Shown here: in pieces, positions 46,198 through 57,822 of the stretch
Layout of the letters: every line of letters begins with the position of its first letter
How positions within the stretch are numbered: position 1 is the stretch's first letter
Assembly: GCF_949987515.2 (NCBI RefSeq)
Contig: NC_082703.1
Coordinates: 9,386,680 to 9,450,679 of the forward strand
DNA: 64,000 bases
DNA from: Delphinus delphis
Taxonomy: Eukaryota; Chordata; Mammalia; Artiodactyla; Delphinidae
Reading direction: 5' to 3'
Program-made: the position numbers and the translations under genes
Notes under the pieces: model-generated
Databases searched by the model: none
What the model was told of the DNA's origin: nothing
The model's input: only the letters and a program-made list of their open reading frames with translations

Positions 46198-46316
46198 GCC
46201 CCACTGGGTCCAGGAGGCAAGACCCTTGCCCCAATGTACTGGAAAGCAGGACCTCTGCTCAAGCGCATCCGGAAGGTGAGAAGCCTGCCCCAGTGGGCCT
46301 GGAGGACAGAACATTA
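46198..46316 (+). repeat. Four-unit ~30-bp tandem repeat in the MaLR interior
   Basis: Units start at 46198, 46228, 46258 and 46287. Each has 'gcccca(c/g)tgggtcc'-like opening text followed by 'gg(a)aggcaggacc'-like text; the third unit is the most diverged. The period of 29-30 bp is a multiple of three in most units, so it may derive from a coding repeat. This is inference. Confidence 0.75.
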
Positions 46317-46700
46317 AGCCAAAGATTATTCTGGAGCCCTAGGCTTTAATGTTGTATGTGCCCTATTGGGCTTTGGACTTGCTCAGGACCTGTCACTCCT
46401 TCCTTCTTTCCTATTTCTCCCTCTTGGGTGGAAACGTATATCTTATGCCTGTCCCAGCACTGCATTTTAGAAGCACATAATTTGTTTGATTTCACAGGTT
46501 CACAGCTAGAGAGCAATTTGTCTCAGGATGAATTGTATCTTGATTCTCATTCATATCTGATTTAGATGTTATTTAGATGAGACTTTGGATTTAGAATTTA
46601 AGTTAATATTGGAATGGGTGAATGCTTTTGAGACTGTTGGGCTGGAATACATGTACTTGCATGCAAAAAGGACATAAATATAGGGGCATCAAGAGCAGAA

Positions 46701-47062
46701 TGCTATCACCTGAATATCTGTGTTCCCCTCCCCACAAATTCATGTGTTGAAACATAACCCCCCCATGTGATGGTATTAGGAGATGAGGCTGTGGGGAGGT
46801 GATCAGGTCATGAGGGTGGAGCTCTTGTGAATGAAATTAGCACCCTCATAAAAAAGAGCCCAGAGGGTTCCCTCACCCTTGTGAGGATACAGCAAGAAGA
46901 CGGCTGTTTATGAAAATCAAGAAGGGTCTCTCACCAGATACCAAATCTGCTGGTTCCTTGATCTTGAACTTCCCAGCTGCCAGAACTGTGAGAAAAAAAT
47001 TTGTGTTGTTTGTAAGCCCAGCCAGTCTATAGTATTTTTATTGTAGCAACCCAAATGGATGA
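46701..47062 (+). mobile_element. 3' LTR of the MaLR element
   Basis: Begins 'tgctatcacctgaatatctg' and contains 'attcatgtgttgaaacataac', 'gtgaggatacagcaagaagacgg' and 'cagataccaaatctgctgg'. It ends near 'gcaacccaaatggatga'. Comparison with the 5' LTR shows many substitutions, consistent with an ancient insertion. The 3' boundary is uncertain by about 10 bp. Confidence 0.9.
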
Positions 47063-47084
47063 ACTTAGTTCATGGATGCACTGA

Positions 47085-47640
47085 CTCAATGTTATTTAGG
47101 TTGGTCTATACATTCAATGCCATTCACAATCGCAATAGGGTTTTTCATGGAAGTTGACCAACTATGAGGCAAGAATAATCATGACATAATAATCCTGGCA
47201 ATTTGGGAAAAAACAAGCCAGAACAATTTATCTAACAAGATATTAAATTATCATATTAATTTATATATATATAAATATATATTATATATATTTAATATAT
47301 AATCCTATTATTATGACAATGTCATATTATTAAGACAATGTAGAATTAGCAGAAGGATATAGAAATAGACCAATGGAAGAGAGAATTCAGAATCCAGACC
47401 CATACAGATAAAGAAGTGCATGAAAGAGGTAGCAACACACATCAGTAGGGAAAGGACAGACTATTCGACAAAATGTACTGAGATAGCTGGTTAACCACAT
47501 GAAAAAGATGGATTATTTTATAATACCATAAATATATGCAAAATGAAGCCTTAATCATGAAATGCAAAATGTTTAGAAGAAAATATTGGAGCACATCTTT
47601 ATATGCTCAGGCTAAGGAAGGAAACTGCTTCATTTCCCTT
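47085..47640 (+). mobile_element. Old L1 ORF2 remnant
   Basis: Recognisable L1 coding-strand text: 'cattcaatgccattcacaatcgc', 'gatatagaaatagaccaatgg', 'gggaaaggacagactattcgac' and 'tagaagaaaatattggagcac'. It is interrupted by an AT-rich patch (47261-47304). Frames are broken throughout. Confidence 0.75.
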
Positions 47641-48239
47641 TCCTCTAAAATCCTCCATCTATTGCCAGTAAATGGGTTATCTTCTAACTGCACTGTTCTT
47701 ACCAACTAAACTTCCTATATTCTTGGTTCTAGACTCCTCTGCCTTCGCCCCTCATTCCTTTCATTTAAAGAAGAGTTTATTTATACACTTTCTCATGTCT
47801 GTTTCGCATCCAAAAAATACTCATAGTTTATTTTCCATCCACACATCCATTAAACAGATTGGATGACCAAGAGCCCTCCATAATTTCCTTGCTATCTAAG
47901 CAGCATAAAGCTGTAAATAAAATTCCCCATCTGAGATTTGAAGGAAAAAAAAAGCTCTGACCAAAAATAACCAAAAACAGAATAGCAGATTGCTGTAAAG
48001 AAACAACTTTATAGTAATAAGACAAAAAACAATTGTACGTTGTCATCATACTCCCGTTTATAAAGCTGTTTCCCATGGGGACATGGGTTAAGGATTCTGT
48101 AATCACTATGTGTGTGTACCAAAACTGAACAACTAAGTCAATGGATGGTGGATGGAGGGATCCAGGTTTCTAACTGTTGGAGTTGCGGTTTTCAGATAAG
48201 CAAGGGGATGAAGCTTGAATGAACAAAATGATAATGGAT
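47641..48239. other. Unannotated non-coding sequence
   Basis: No gene or confident repeat. 47640-47870 is pyrimidine-rich and may be an unrecognised old LINE piece. Confidence 0.35.
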
Positions 48240-49490
48240 TAGAGTTTGATATATCAGTATGAACTCATGTTTAGCTTAATATACATAGAGATAGTTACAT
48301 ATAGAAATATTTATAGATTCGTATATATTTATATATGTGTTAGTACATACATGTACATTTCCTCACACTGTCAGCTAGGGAACTAGAAGCATCAACACCC
48401 CAGCAGCAGTAAGCACACCTAGCACACAGATCTTGGTTTCTAATTCAGGTCTCCCATAAAAAGAACCAGGTCTCCTTAGAGAAATGGCTAATTTGAAGGC
48501 TGCAGCAGAATATTTACAAGATGACCCTGGAGCATCTTATAGTGATAAAAAGTAAGGAAGAAGTGCTCAAAAAAAAAAAAAAAATCCACAATGATGGCAG
48601 TATGTCAAAGAGCCAACTGAAAGATCTCCCAATAGCCAAAGTTGAATAAATTTAAGTACCAAAATAAATAAAGTAATAATGTATTATAACTCACATATAA
48701 AATAAGTACCCTTGAGTTCATGCCAATATAAACGACTGAGTAAATAAATAAGTGAGGGAAAATAGACAAATTTCCCAAGCAGAATTCTAAATAATTTATG
48801 TACATACTCCACCCTCAAGGAGACAAAGCATAAACCCCCTTTCTTTAAGTGCAGGCTGAACATAGTGACTTTCTTCCAAATAATACACTAAAAACAGGGA
48901 TTGGGGGGGAAAGCAAGTATCCAGTGAGTAAACCTGACAATTACTAACTCAGTCAGGTGATCAGTGTTACATCAACAGTGATAATTCATTGATAACTCAT
49001 GTTGCTTGTATGTACCCTTGATATGATGTAATGAGAATGACACTTTACCTCTGTAGTCCGCTCTTAGAAACACCTAACTCCAGTCCAATCGTGGGAAAAA
49101 TCATCAGACAAATATTAATTTGAGGGCCAAATACATGACCAGGACTCCACAAAATTGTCAGGGTTACCAAAAACAAGGAAATCTGAGAAACTGTCAAGCC
49201 TAGAGACCTCTAAGGAGACAGGACAACAAAATGTAATGTGGTTTCCTGGATGAGATCCTGGAACAGAAGAAAAGGACGTTAGGTAAAAACTAAGAAATAA
49301 ATTATGACCTTTAGTTAATAATAATGTGTCAAAATTGGCTCATTAATTATGACAAATACACGATTCTAATGCAAGATGTTACCCATAGGAGAAACTGGTG
49401 TGATACATATGGAAACTCTGTACTACTTTCTCAATTTTTCTATAAATCTGAAACTATTCTAGAATACAAAATTTATTAAAAAACAAACAA
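48240..49490 (+). mobile_element. Old L1 (L1ME-like) 3' UTR
   Basis: Fits the long 3'-UTR of old L1s. Signatures are 'ccaatcgtgggaaaaatcatcagacaaat', 'tgtcagggttaccaaaaacaaggaaa', 'gagacaggacaacaaaatgtaatgtgg' and 'tgagatcctggaacagaag'. The end is 'tataaatctgaaactattctagaatac' plus A. The start is uncertain. Confidence 0.7.
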
Positions 49491-49619
49491 AAGAACCCCA
49501 CCGCCTTTGTTGAATGCCTTTGACAAAGGATCTGGAGAGAGGTCTCTGAGATCAGATACAGCCCAAATGGCATCATCTCAGTAAGAATTCCCCAACAATT
49601 TAACAGTCTCCACAGTTAC

Positions 49620-49830
49620 TTGTTGCCATGGTTCATTTTACTCTATTCTCAGAACTTAGCACCACCTAAATAGTCTTGTTTCTTTATTTATGTCATATAT
49701 CCTCTGTCTCCTGAAATAGAATGTAAGCTCATGAGACCAGGCGCCTTGTGTGTTTTGTTTAATCCTGTGCATAGCACAGTGTCTGGGCTTTAGTGGGTCC
49801 TCATCAGATATTAACTGGATAAATTATCTT
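49620..49830 (+). mobile_element. L2 LINE 3' end
   Basis: Plus-strand L2 terminus: 'gaatgtaagctcatgagaccagg' (49720-49742), 'tgtgttttgtttaatcctgtgcatagcacagtgtctgg' pattern. Confidence 0.78.
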
Positions 49831-50679
49831 TAAAATCACTTGGAATCATGAACTCATATGGCCACACAAGATGAAAACAAACCACTTAACCATTGCACCT
49901 CAGGAGTGCAATACACCAGCAAGCGCTTACCCACCCAGGAATACTGAATCCACACATTTGTAGTTGTGGAATTTCAAACCTGGACGTGTCCTGAAAGATG
50001 ATGCAGTGTAAGGTCTACATTTTCTAAATGGGATGAAAACTAAGAAATCATGGGCTTTAATGTCTTTGAGTAACTTTAGGTAAAGAAATGTAATTGTATC
50101 AATAATAAGAACTATGTCATTCAAAGTGGCTTCCTAACCATGAAGTCAAAGGAAGAGTAAGTAGTTATTTGCTGTTTATATTTCAGTGTCCATGGCAATG
50201 CCCAGTACCATATAAACAAAAAACAAGGAGGTTCAAGTCTTACAGAATTAAACCATATCAACTTTCTAAGCTCAGTTATAAAATTCTTTCCCTCTATGTC
50301 CTAAGAGTGAGAAGTAAGATTTATAACTAAAATAATTTGATCACTTAAATTTGTAAACTATTTTTATTATTGGAAATTGCGTTTGTTATTGGAAATTGTG
50401 TTTTTTCACTTAGGACATAAAACATGTTTTATAAGAATTAAATTTTCTCACTTAAGCTGTGAAATGAATTCCCTAGCTTTGTATTAATTTACCACCTTCT
50501 CTATATATTGTGTGGCATCTCTTGCTATCCCAAACCAACAGGCAGACAAATAAATAAACTACCGGGTCTGGTTTTCTCCTTGCAGAATTGCAAACTACCA
50601 CCAGTTCAAATCCAGACACAATATAACATCTTGGGTTTTTGGTTTTTTCACAAAGGAGGTAAAAACAGTATCTTGAACA
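49831..50679. other. Unannotated non-coding sequence
   Basis: No repeat or gene recognised. Confidence 0.4.
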
Positions 50680-50890
50680 TTCATTAAAGGCTTACTATGA
50701 GACAATCACTCTCATTTTATTCCTACTTTTAATTTAATCATCACAGCAATGCTTTAGAGCAGGTTCAGTAATTATTTCTATGTAAAAGTAAGTAAATTGA
50801 GAAACAGAAAATATGAGTAACTTTTCCAAGTCACACATCTAGTAAGTGATAGGCTTCAGAACCAAACATTCTGTCTCTAGAAAATAAGTG
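50680..50890 (-). mobile_element. MIR SINE
   Basis: Antisense MIR: 'tcacagcaatgctttagagcagg', 'aaattgagaaacagaaaatatgagtaacttttccaagtcacacatctagtaagtgatagg' pattern (about 50795-50855). Confidence 0.75.
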
Positions 50891-51239
50891 CTCAGCCTGT
50901 ATATGAATAACTTCTCTGGGCCTAATCCAACTGGAGTGATAAGAAAACTACATGGGACAAAAATAAAGAGTGCTGTTGAAATTTAAGTTCATGGTCTTCT
51001 TTGCTTTCTCGTCCTCAAGCAAGCACATGTCTCTTATCAGTGCAACTCTGAGTGTGTACTACCTTGATGAAAAAAAGATAGTGGTGCGCATTATAAACAT
51101 GGAAAAGAATGAGTAATTTTCTATTGACAAACTTCTGATGATTAATTGAGACATTTAAAAATAAATGTCTTCTTCCTCCAGTCGTTGTATGAGGTATTGC
51201 CAGATCGATTTTCTTATAGCACAGATTAATCATATCAGC
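50891..51239. other. Unannotated non-coding sequence
   Basis: No repeat or gene recognised. Confidence 0.4.
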
Positions 51240-51775
51240 TCACTATTCAAATGCCGTGGCCTCCTCAACTTATTGGACTTTTGAACACAGCATAGCCTTC
51301 TGTGTTTAGGTTTCAAAATCCCCATCTTCTGACCCAAATCTACCTCTCCACTAATTACTTATTTATAAGTCATTCTACTGGCAATCCAAACTGGGAGTCA
51401 CACTCCAAACAAGCTTTCCAATCTCCCATTTCTACTCCATTGCTTGTGACTGACCCTCTACCTAGAAGATCTCCTCCTAATTTCCGTTTGGAGAAATACC
51501 CCCAAGCCTTCAAGGTCCAGACCAACATCATGGAGCCTGATTAGGTTTCTGAAAACAGAAGCAATTCCTCCCTCTTCTGAAGTGTCATAGAACTGTGTTC
51601 ATACTTAGCTTCACTTTACTTGCATATTACACAGATTCAGATGATAGGTAAATATCACCCACCTAGAGATAAGCTCTTTGAAGTAATGAACTTTATATAC
51701 CTGTGGCCCCAAGTTCACTACCTTGTTCACTGTAATTGTTCTATAGATATCTGTGTAGAAATGAATGAAATACGT
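51240..51775 (+). mobile_element. L2 LINE remnant
   Basis: Plus-strand L2-like order: 'ccaagccttcaaggtccagacc', 'gaagtgtcatagaactgtgttc' and 'gagataagctctttgaagtaatgaac'. The end is 'gaaatgaatgaaatac'. Frames at 51302-51544 and 51620-51853 lie in this remnant. Confidence 0.6.
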
Positions 51776-52379
51776 GTAGTTGGAGGCACTATCATTGTCA
51801 TCTCAATTTACTCGATGAATAAATCTATAGTACGGGCTATGGAGAGAGACTGAAGAATATAGAATAAAATTTAAAAAGTGTTTACTGTCTTCATATGCCT
51901 TATATATCAGTGATTACCTCTCTTTTGATGAAAACATAAATTTTAAATAAACTATTAATATTACTCATAGTTGTCAATGTCATTAATTCCCAATGTGAAA
52001 ATAAGGAAATATGTGAATATAAATTGAAGATAAGTAAGGCTTCATATAAATAAAAGATGAAATGCAACTCAAGGGTAACGTATTAGCAAGGGAAAAATAA
52101 TGTAATTTAAAGTTTCTAGCGGGTCTTACCTTAGGCAGTCTTTCTGCCATGTATTAATATGAAAGATGTTCATTCAGTGTATAATAAGTACACTAGTTTT
52201 ATTTAATTAGAGCATATAATACCATCTATTTTTATTGTCATTTTGATTGAAAATTCAGATAGAGTGCTTTGAGTGGTAGATCCCTTAGCAGATTTTTTTT
52301 TCCTCTTACAAGTTCATGATGAACTGTGAATGAACAAAAAAGTTCAGGGAAAGAAAGGCATTATTGGGTCTACTACACA
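51776..52379. other. Unannotated AT-rich sequence
   Basis: No repeat or gene recognised. Confidence 0.4.
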
Positions 52380-52810
52380 ATGAGAATTTCTGGACACATT
52401 TTATTGCATATTCTTACATCACATATGTATTATGTATATCACATATGTAAAAACTAGGATCACGCTACAAATATGGTTTCATAAATTGTTTTTCTCACAT
52501 AACAAGTGAACATTTTCCTATGTTGGTAAATATAGATTGATAATATCATTTCGATTGGTTAAATATCTACTTAATCATTTTTTGTACACTTAAAAGACTC
52601 ACAGTTTTTATCTATTATAAACAACACAGCAATGAACATCCTATACATCTTTGTATACATCTTTGCATATTTTTCTATACATCTTTGCATATTTTTCCAA
52701 GTACTTCCTTAAGAAAAATAACTTGATGTGGAATTGTTGATTGAATATATATGAACATTTTAATGGTATATTTGAAATATTGTTAGAGCCCTCTGGAAAG
52801 ACTGCACTAA
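52380..52810 (-). mobile_element. Old L1 remnant, with a 22-bp tandem duplication
   Basis: Antisense L1-type text: 'cattttattgcatattcttac', 'attataaacaacacagcaatgaacatcc', 'ataacttgatgtggaattgttg' and 'gccctctggaaagactgcac'. Contains a perfect 22-bp duplication (52654-52675 and 52676-52697). Confidence 0.68.
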
Positions 52811-53964
52811 TTTAATATCCACTGACATATAAACTAACACTGCATAGTCACTCTAAATGCAATATGTGCTTATTGAAAGAAGAAAATAATCTCTCACAGC
52901 TCTTTTAATTTTGGCCCAGTTGTCTACCCAAGTGAATATCATGAATCTCTCTAATTATGAAGGACAAGACCTGAATCAGATCTTCAGCTCCCAAGTCACA
53001 GGAAGTATTGCCAACTGGTATTTTCATACTTCAACCCAGACTTTAATTAACCCTAACAGAAAAGATGCCCAATTTATTTTAATCAAATAAAAACAACAAA
53101 ACTAAGCCATGCACTGGAGGCTTGCCTCACAGCCAGTCTCATTTCAATGAGACCGGCATGAACTCTTCCTCAGTCTTCCTCTGTTTTCTTACGCCTTTGT
53201 GTTTCTGAGACTTCTTGTTTTACACGAGTCTCATCCTTGGAACTTGCTCTGCTGGAGGGAGGGTTATGATTAAAAGAAAACGTGGCCCCTCCATCTTGTT
53301 CTCTGTGTCCCTTTCCTGGTGAGGTCTCTCTACCTCCTTTAATGATCTGCTCTTAGCAGGTGGGAGAGGGCATGGATAAGCCATGCCACCATGGAATTCA
53401 AGGAACGGGATAGGTCGATATAAATGGTACCCTACCTGTCAGAGGATCTCTCAGGAACTGACAAGTAAGAGACACATAATTACCGGGAACGATTTTCTCC
53501 TTGAAAGTAAAATAGAACTTAATAAACATGATGCCCACAGGGTGTACAGACAAAAGCAGCTCTCCCGGTGCCCTTCTGACTATTTCACTGCCGCTTGCCA
53601 CCCCTTGCATCCTGTAATAAAGTGACCTCTCATACGAGGATGAGTGATTTATTACACTTTTCAAGTTGCTATAAGGTGGAGTTGCCAGCTGCATCTACCG
53701 CTGAGCGGTTAACTAAAGTCCAAATTAGGGAGAAGCTAACTGTGCCTTCAGATTTTGTTTCTTTTCCTTGTGCTGCAGACTTTCTTTGGACTCAAACCTA
53801 CCCCTAAATTTTTTAAAATTATAAAAAGGAAAAACAACAGTGGAAATGTTTTGAGCAAGATAGAAGTGGGCACCAACACATCTTAGCAGTGTCCTTCACG
53901 AAAAAAAAAAACCCAAAAAACACCTTATTGAAACAAGCAAAGAATTGGTAATTAAAATGCAAGC
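52811..53964. other. Unannotated sequence, possible unrecognised LTR
   Basis: Around 53400-53625 'gatataaatggtaccc' and 'cctgtaataaagtgacc' could be the TATA box and polyadenylation signal of an LTR. I do not recognise the family. Opposed frames (80 and 98 codons) are not credible genes. Confidence 0.35.
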
Positions 53965-54120
53965 AGGGCCAAATTAATGATATCTAGGTTTCAATTCTTA
54001 GCTGTGTGATTCTGGAAAAGTTACTTATCTCTACAATTCAATTTCCTCATTTGTGAAAAGGAATGATAACAGGGAGATAAGGATTAAATAAGAAACTAGA
54101 TGGGGAAAAATCTCTGAGTA
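53965..54120 (+). mobile_element. MIR SINE fragment
   Basis: MIR core 'cttagctgtgtgattctgg' (53998-54016), 'caatttcctcatttgtgaaaagg' and 'gggagataaggattaaataag'. Confidence 0.8.
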
Positions 54121-54189
54121 ATTTATGACGGTCTACATTCACTTATTGTGAACTTATCTTTATCTTTTTACTCTTTAACATTAATTTTC

Positions 54190-55365
54190 CATACATTATA
54201 CATTTACACAGTAAATGAGAAAAGAAACAGCACACAATGAAAATTCTCTCTCCAGTCCTAAACTCCAGACAACCAGTCTCCCTCGTCTGGGTCAACAAAT
54301 GTTATCACTTTCTTTTGATTTCATTCCAAAAGTATTTCATGCATGTATAAGGAATTAATTCTCTACATATACATGTGTAGATACATTTAATCTTTTCCCC
54401 ATATTATGTAAATATTGGGATACCAATGCACCCACTTGCACCTTGATTTTTTTCACTGTTACTATGTTCTATATCAGGACATAAAAAAAATTCTTCTTGT
54501 TTCTTGGTATTGTTGCATTGTATTCCATCGCCTGGTTGCTTTGTAATTTAACAATTCACCATTGACGGATGTTTAGGTTGTTTCTAATATTTTGCTACTT
54601 CCAAAAATATTGTCTTGTATAAAGTTAGATATATACAATTTCACATATACAAAGTATATTTTTAGATATACATTCTTAGAGGTAGAATTGTTGGTTCAGA
54701 GGGCATTTAGTTATTTTGTATTTGTTATTTTGATAGCCTTTTTCAAACTGCTCCCCCTAGAGATTATAACAATTTACATTCCAATCCAGAGTAGCTGAGA
54801 GTGCCTGTTCCCCCAATCTCTTGTCAACAGTAACATATATGCCAAACTGGTGGTGAAATTGGTATCACAGTATGGTTTTGATTTGTAGTTTTCATATTAT
54901 GAGTGTGGTTGGGCATCTTTTCATATATTTGAGCCATTTATATTTCTGTTCTGTGAACTGCCTTTTGCTTATTTTTTTCTATTGGGTTATTGGAGTTTGT
55001 TATTAGAAAAGCAATATTAGAAAAATCTGTCCTTGCAAGTATATTTTCTTGATTTGTCACATCTTTTGACTTTTGCTTATTGTGGGTTTTGCACATAGGT
55101 GATGGTGATGATGATCTAGCTGAGTTTATCAGTCTTTTCCCTTAGAGACTGGTGTTCTATTTTTCATATATAAATGTTGACATATATAATATTTACATAT
55201 ATATAATTATTCTATGGTATCTTTTAAAATTAAGCTTCAGGTTTTCACATTAAATCTATGATCCATTTGTAACTTTTTGGTATAAGCTGTGAGGTTGAGA
55301 TCCAACTTCATTTTATTTTTCCAAGTGGCCACTCAACTCTCCTAGTACCATTAACTGAATCCTAG
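54190..55365 (-). mobile_element. Old L1 ORF2/3' remnant
   Basis: Antisense L1 text over more than 1 kb: 'tgcattgtattccatcgcctgg', 'tagaggtagaattgttggttc', 'gagtgcctgttcccccaatctcttgtcaacag' pattern, 'ttgggcatcttttcatatatttgagcc', and 'ggtataagctgtgaggttgagatcc'. Reading frames are destroyed. Confidence 0.85.
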
Positions 55366-55579
55366 TTGATTTTAAGAGTCATTTCCCATTTAATACCAAC
55401 ACACATAGTATGAATCTGAAAGTGTATATCAAATAGATGAAAAATATACAAAGGTGGAAAAAGGAACCAGCTGAGAATCCTGAGCCCAAGGAGCTAGGCT
55501 TGGGTTTTTCTCTGTTCGTTGAATAATCAAGTAGTTTGGTTCCTGCTTTCAGTTATATATATGTATGTGTATGTGTTTA

Positions 55580-55990
55580 AACACTGCTGCCAGATTGATC
55601 TTTCTAAAAGACAAATATGATTATTTTTCTGTCAGTCAATAGTTCCACAACACATACAGGGTAAAGTCTAGATTTTTAATATGGTATTCTCCTTCTTGTA
55701 CAAATGTTCCAGCCACCTGTTCGGCTACCTCTCTGATATTGCATTTGCAGCTTAAATCTTAGCAAATTTAATTAGGTACCACATCTCTCCATGAAGAATA
55801 TATCCTCTCTGAGGGGAAAGGCCAAGTCCTCAACCACCACATTTGAATATATGGTAGGTATTGAGAGATACATTATTCAACTAAAGTTGATTTTCTTGTT
55901 AACAACTCCCCTAGTTTCTCTCTGTTCAATTCTTTTAGCGAACCTCTCTAAGCATCAGGTTCTATACCTGCAGAAAGGGGTTGGGTGATT
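55580..55990 (+). mobile_element. L2 LINE remnant
   Basis: 'ctgccagattgatctttctaaaagacaaatatg' pattern (about 55588-55620), 'cacatacagggtaaagtctag' and 'gttccagccacctgttcgg' follow the L2 sense strand. Confidence 0.65.
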
Positions 55991-57025
55991 ATGTCTGCCT
56001 TCTACCTACCCTACATGGAAGAATACTGGCTAAAATATGTATTGCCTTGCAGTGCTAAGGCAACTATATGAAATTCCAGAATTTAATCCAGAGATTAACA
56101 AGGAAAGACTAGTCCCTTAGATTTCGAATTTTAATATCTCTTGCATACATAGAGAAAAATATTTCTCAGTCTCCCACTGCTGCAGAGCCCTGACAGAAAG
56201 AATCACATTTCAGATCAGAAGAATATGCAAATATCTTCACATAGACATTATCAGTAGCCTAACGGGTTGCAGAATAACCACAGAGATGTTATCTACAAAT
56301 CAGATGTTCTGAACCTAAAATGCATTAACTTTCCACATTGCCGCTTCCAGGCAATCTCAGAAGGATGGTGCCTTGTATTCTGCCCGCAGGTCACCCAGAT
56401 ATCAATCCTTCTTTAGATGAAGAGGTAAGGAATGTTGAAGATTTCCCCCCTTCTGCTTGATCTGTGAGCAGTTTTAACTGACTGACAGGACACCACGGAA
56501 ACCCGTTGCTGTAGGACAGATGGCCACATGGTCCCTGCCAGCACGGCTGAGAGCACGTGTTATTGCCAACAAACATAGGCTGCAGGGGAAATTCGTGAGC
56601 CGTTATTCTAGGGACTTCTGCTCAAAAGGCTGTCACCTTTTCAGTCTATGTCTGGGTTTCCATTCTAGTCACAGCTGCCAGTTAGTGAATTACTCCACAA
56701 TTCATCAAATTCACTTGATATCCACCACACCCAGTCATATAGAAATTGCTCCAGTGATTGAACTAATGCGCTGTGTTTGTTTCTATAGCCAACTGGCATC
56801 AGACTCCACTGACATATGCAGGAAACCCACCAGGCCAGAAGGGCTCCATGCAGGCTTGATTCTTGCCGTAACAAGAGCATCCAGCCAAGCCATGGGGTCA
56901 CTAGAGGGAAATGAGGAAATGGGAGAAAAGACACAAAAATTATTGTGCCACCTTCTTCATAATTATTGCTGACCCTCAATTTAAAACAGTAGTAAAATAG
57001 AAAGTTTAACCCTTTAGTTCTTATG
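55991..57025. other. Unannotated sequence with opposed open frames
   Basis: A 150-codon plus frame (56520-56972) and a 104-codon minus frame (56665-56979) overlap. Neither has a recognisable domain, splice context or start context. The moderate GC could mean an unrecognised old retroviral or gene remnant. Confidence 0.35.
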
Positions 57026-57164
57026 ACACTTCCCTGGCGGTCCAGTGGTTAAGACACCATGCTTCCACTGCAGGGGGCACGGGTTTGATCCTTGGTCATG
57101 GAACTAAGATCCCGCCTGCCGTGTGGCACGGCCAAATAAATAAATAAGTAAATAAACAAATAAG
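57026..57164 (+). mobile_element. Short CHR/Bov-tA-like tRNA SINE
   Basis: Head 'cacttccctggcggtccagtgg', middle 'cttccactgcagggggcacggg', then 'ggaactaagatcccgcctgcc' and a (TAAA)n tail (57134-57162). It has an imperfect flanking duplication around 'cctttagttcttatga' (57011) and 'cctttacttcttaga' (57165). Same subfamily as the 42.8 kb copy, opposite strand. Confidence 0.92.
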
Positions 57165-57184
57165 CCTTTACTTCTTAGACTTGA

Positions 57185-57700
57185 ACTTTTCATTTTTATC
57201 AGATTATATCACTTTCCTAGCTAAACCTCTTCGATGAGGTCCCATTGCAATTAGAATAAAATGCAAAATCCTCATCACGACTGTATTTCCCTAAATGATT
57301 TGCATCATTTTGAACTCTTCTTCTCATTTTCCATACTCCAGCACCACTGGTTTTCCTTTTGGTTTTTTTTTTTTTTTTTTTTTTTGCGGTACGCGGGCCT
57401 CTCACTGCCGTGGCCTCTCCCGTTGCGGAGCACAGGCTCCGGACGCGCAGGCTCAGCGGCCATGGCTGACGGGGCCCAGCCGTTCCGCAGCATGTGGGAT
57501 CTTCCCGGACCGGGGCACGAACCCGCGTCCCCTGCATCAGCAGGCGGACTCTCAACCACCGCGCCACCAGGGAAGCCCTGGTTTTCCTTCTTTTGTTTGA
57601 ATATTCTAAGAGTATGTACTGCTTCCTCTGCTTCCAAAACCTGTGCCTGTCCTTCCTGTAAATTTTTCTAACAATGCAGGATTCAATTCACATTAGATTT
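57185..57700 (+). mobile_element. L2 LINE remnant, split by a SINE
   Basis: Upstream part 'aaacctcttcgatgaggtcccattgc' to 'ccatactccagcaccactgg'; downstream part resumes 'tgcttcctctgcttccaaaacc' after the SINE at 57362-57577. Sense-strand L2 order is kept across the insertion. Confidence 0.65.
57362..57577 (-). mobile_element. CHR-type SINE (short cetacean subtype)
   Basis: Antisense copy with a long T run (57362-57385), 'gcggtacgcgggcctc' and 'cgcgccaccagggaagcc'. The flanking duplication is ctggttttccttttg (57347-57361) and ctggttttccttctt (57578-57592), nearly perfect. Many CpGs retained. It interrupts an L2. Confidence 0.96.
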
Positions 57701-57755
57701 GAGCTTGCTTTGAGTACCCTGTCTAAAAACAGCCTTCTTCATGTCCCCACTTGCT

Positions 57756-57822
57756 CGCTCTCTCTCTCTCTCATTTTCCATGGTCCTAATCACACTTGTC
57801 ACACACACAAACACACACACAG
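57756..57822. repeat. Short (TC)n and (CA)n repeats
   Basis: TC units at 57756-57772 and an imperfect CA run at 57800-57822. Confidence 0.88.

Larger units (their letters stand above)
45033..46700 (+). mobile_element. MaLR internal region
   Basis: About 1.67 kb between the two LTRs. It opens with a tRNA-primer-site-like segment (45038-45053) and the MaLR internal signature 'gggatactattgtgacagatacc' and 'aggctggaagagttttcagg'. It has no intact reading frame: the short frames at 45037-45454 and the opposed frames at 45714-46317 are broken and domain-free. A 30-bp tandem array lies at 46198-46316. MaLRs lack functional pol, so they would have relied on enzymes of related elements. Confidence 0.9.

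Noticed and set aside
45714..46317. Cluster of opposed 60-106-codon frames with moderate GC
   Set aside because: The sequence is MaLR internal region with a tandem array; frames are broken and run on both strands.
53400..53640. Possible LTR with TATA and AATAAA
   Set aside because: Signals are present but no TG...CA boundaries or recognised family; kept only as a remark.
56520..56972. 150-codon plus-strand open frame with a 104-codon antisense frame
   Set aside because: No recognisable domain, no start context, opposed frames of similar size; kept only as an unannotated stretch.
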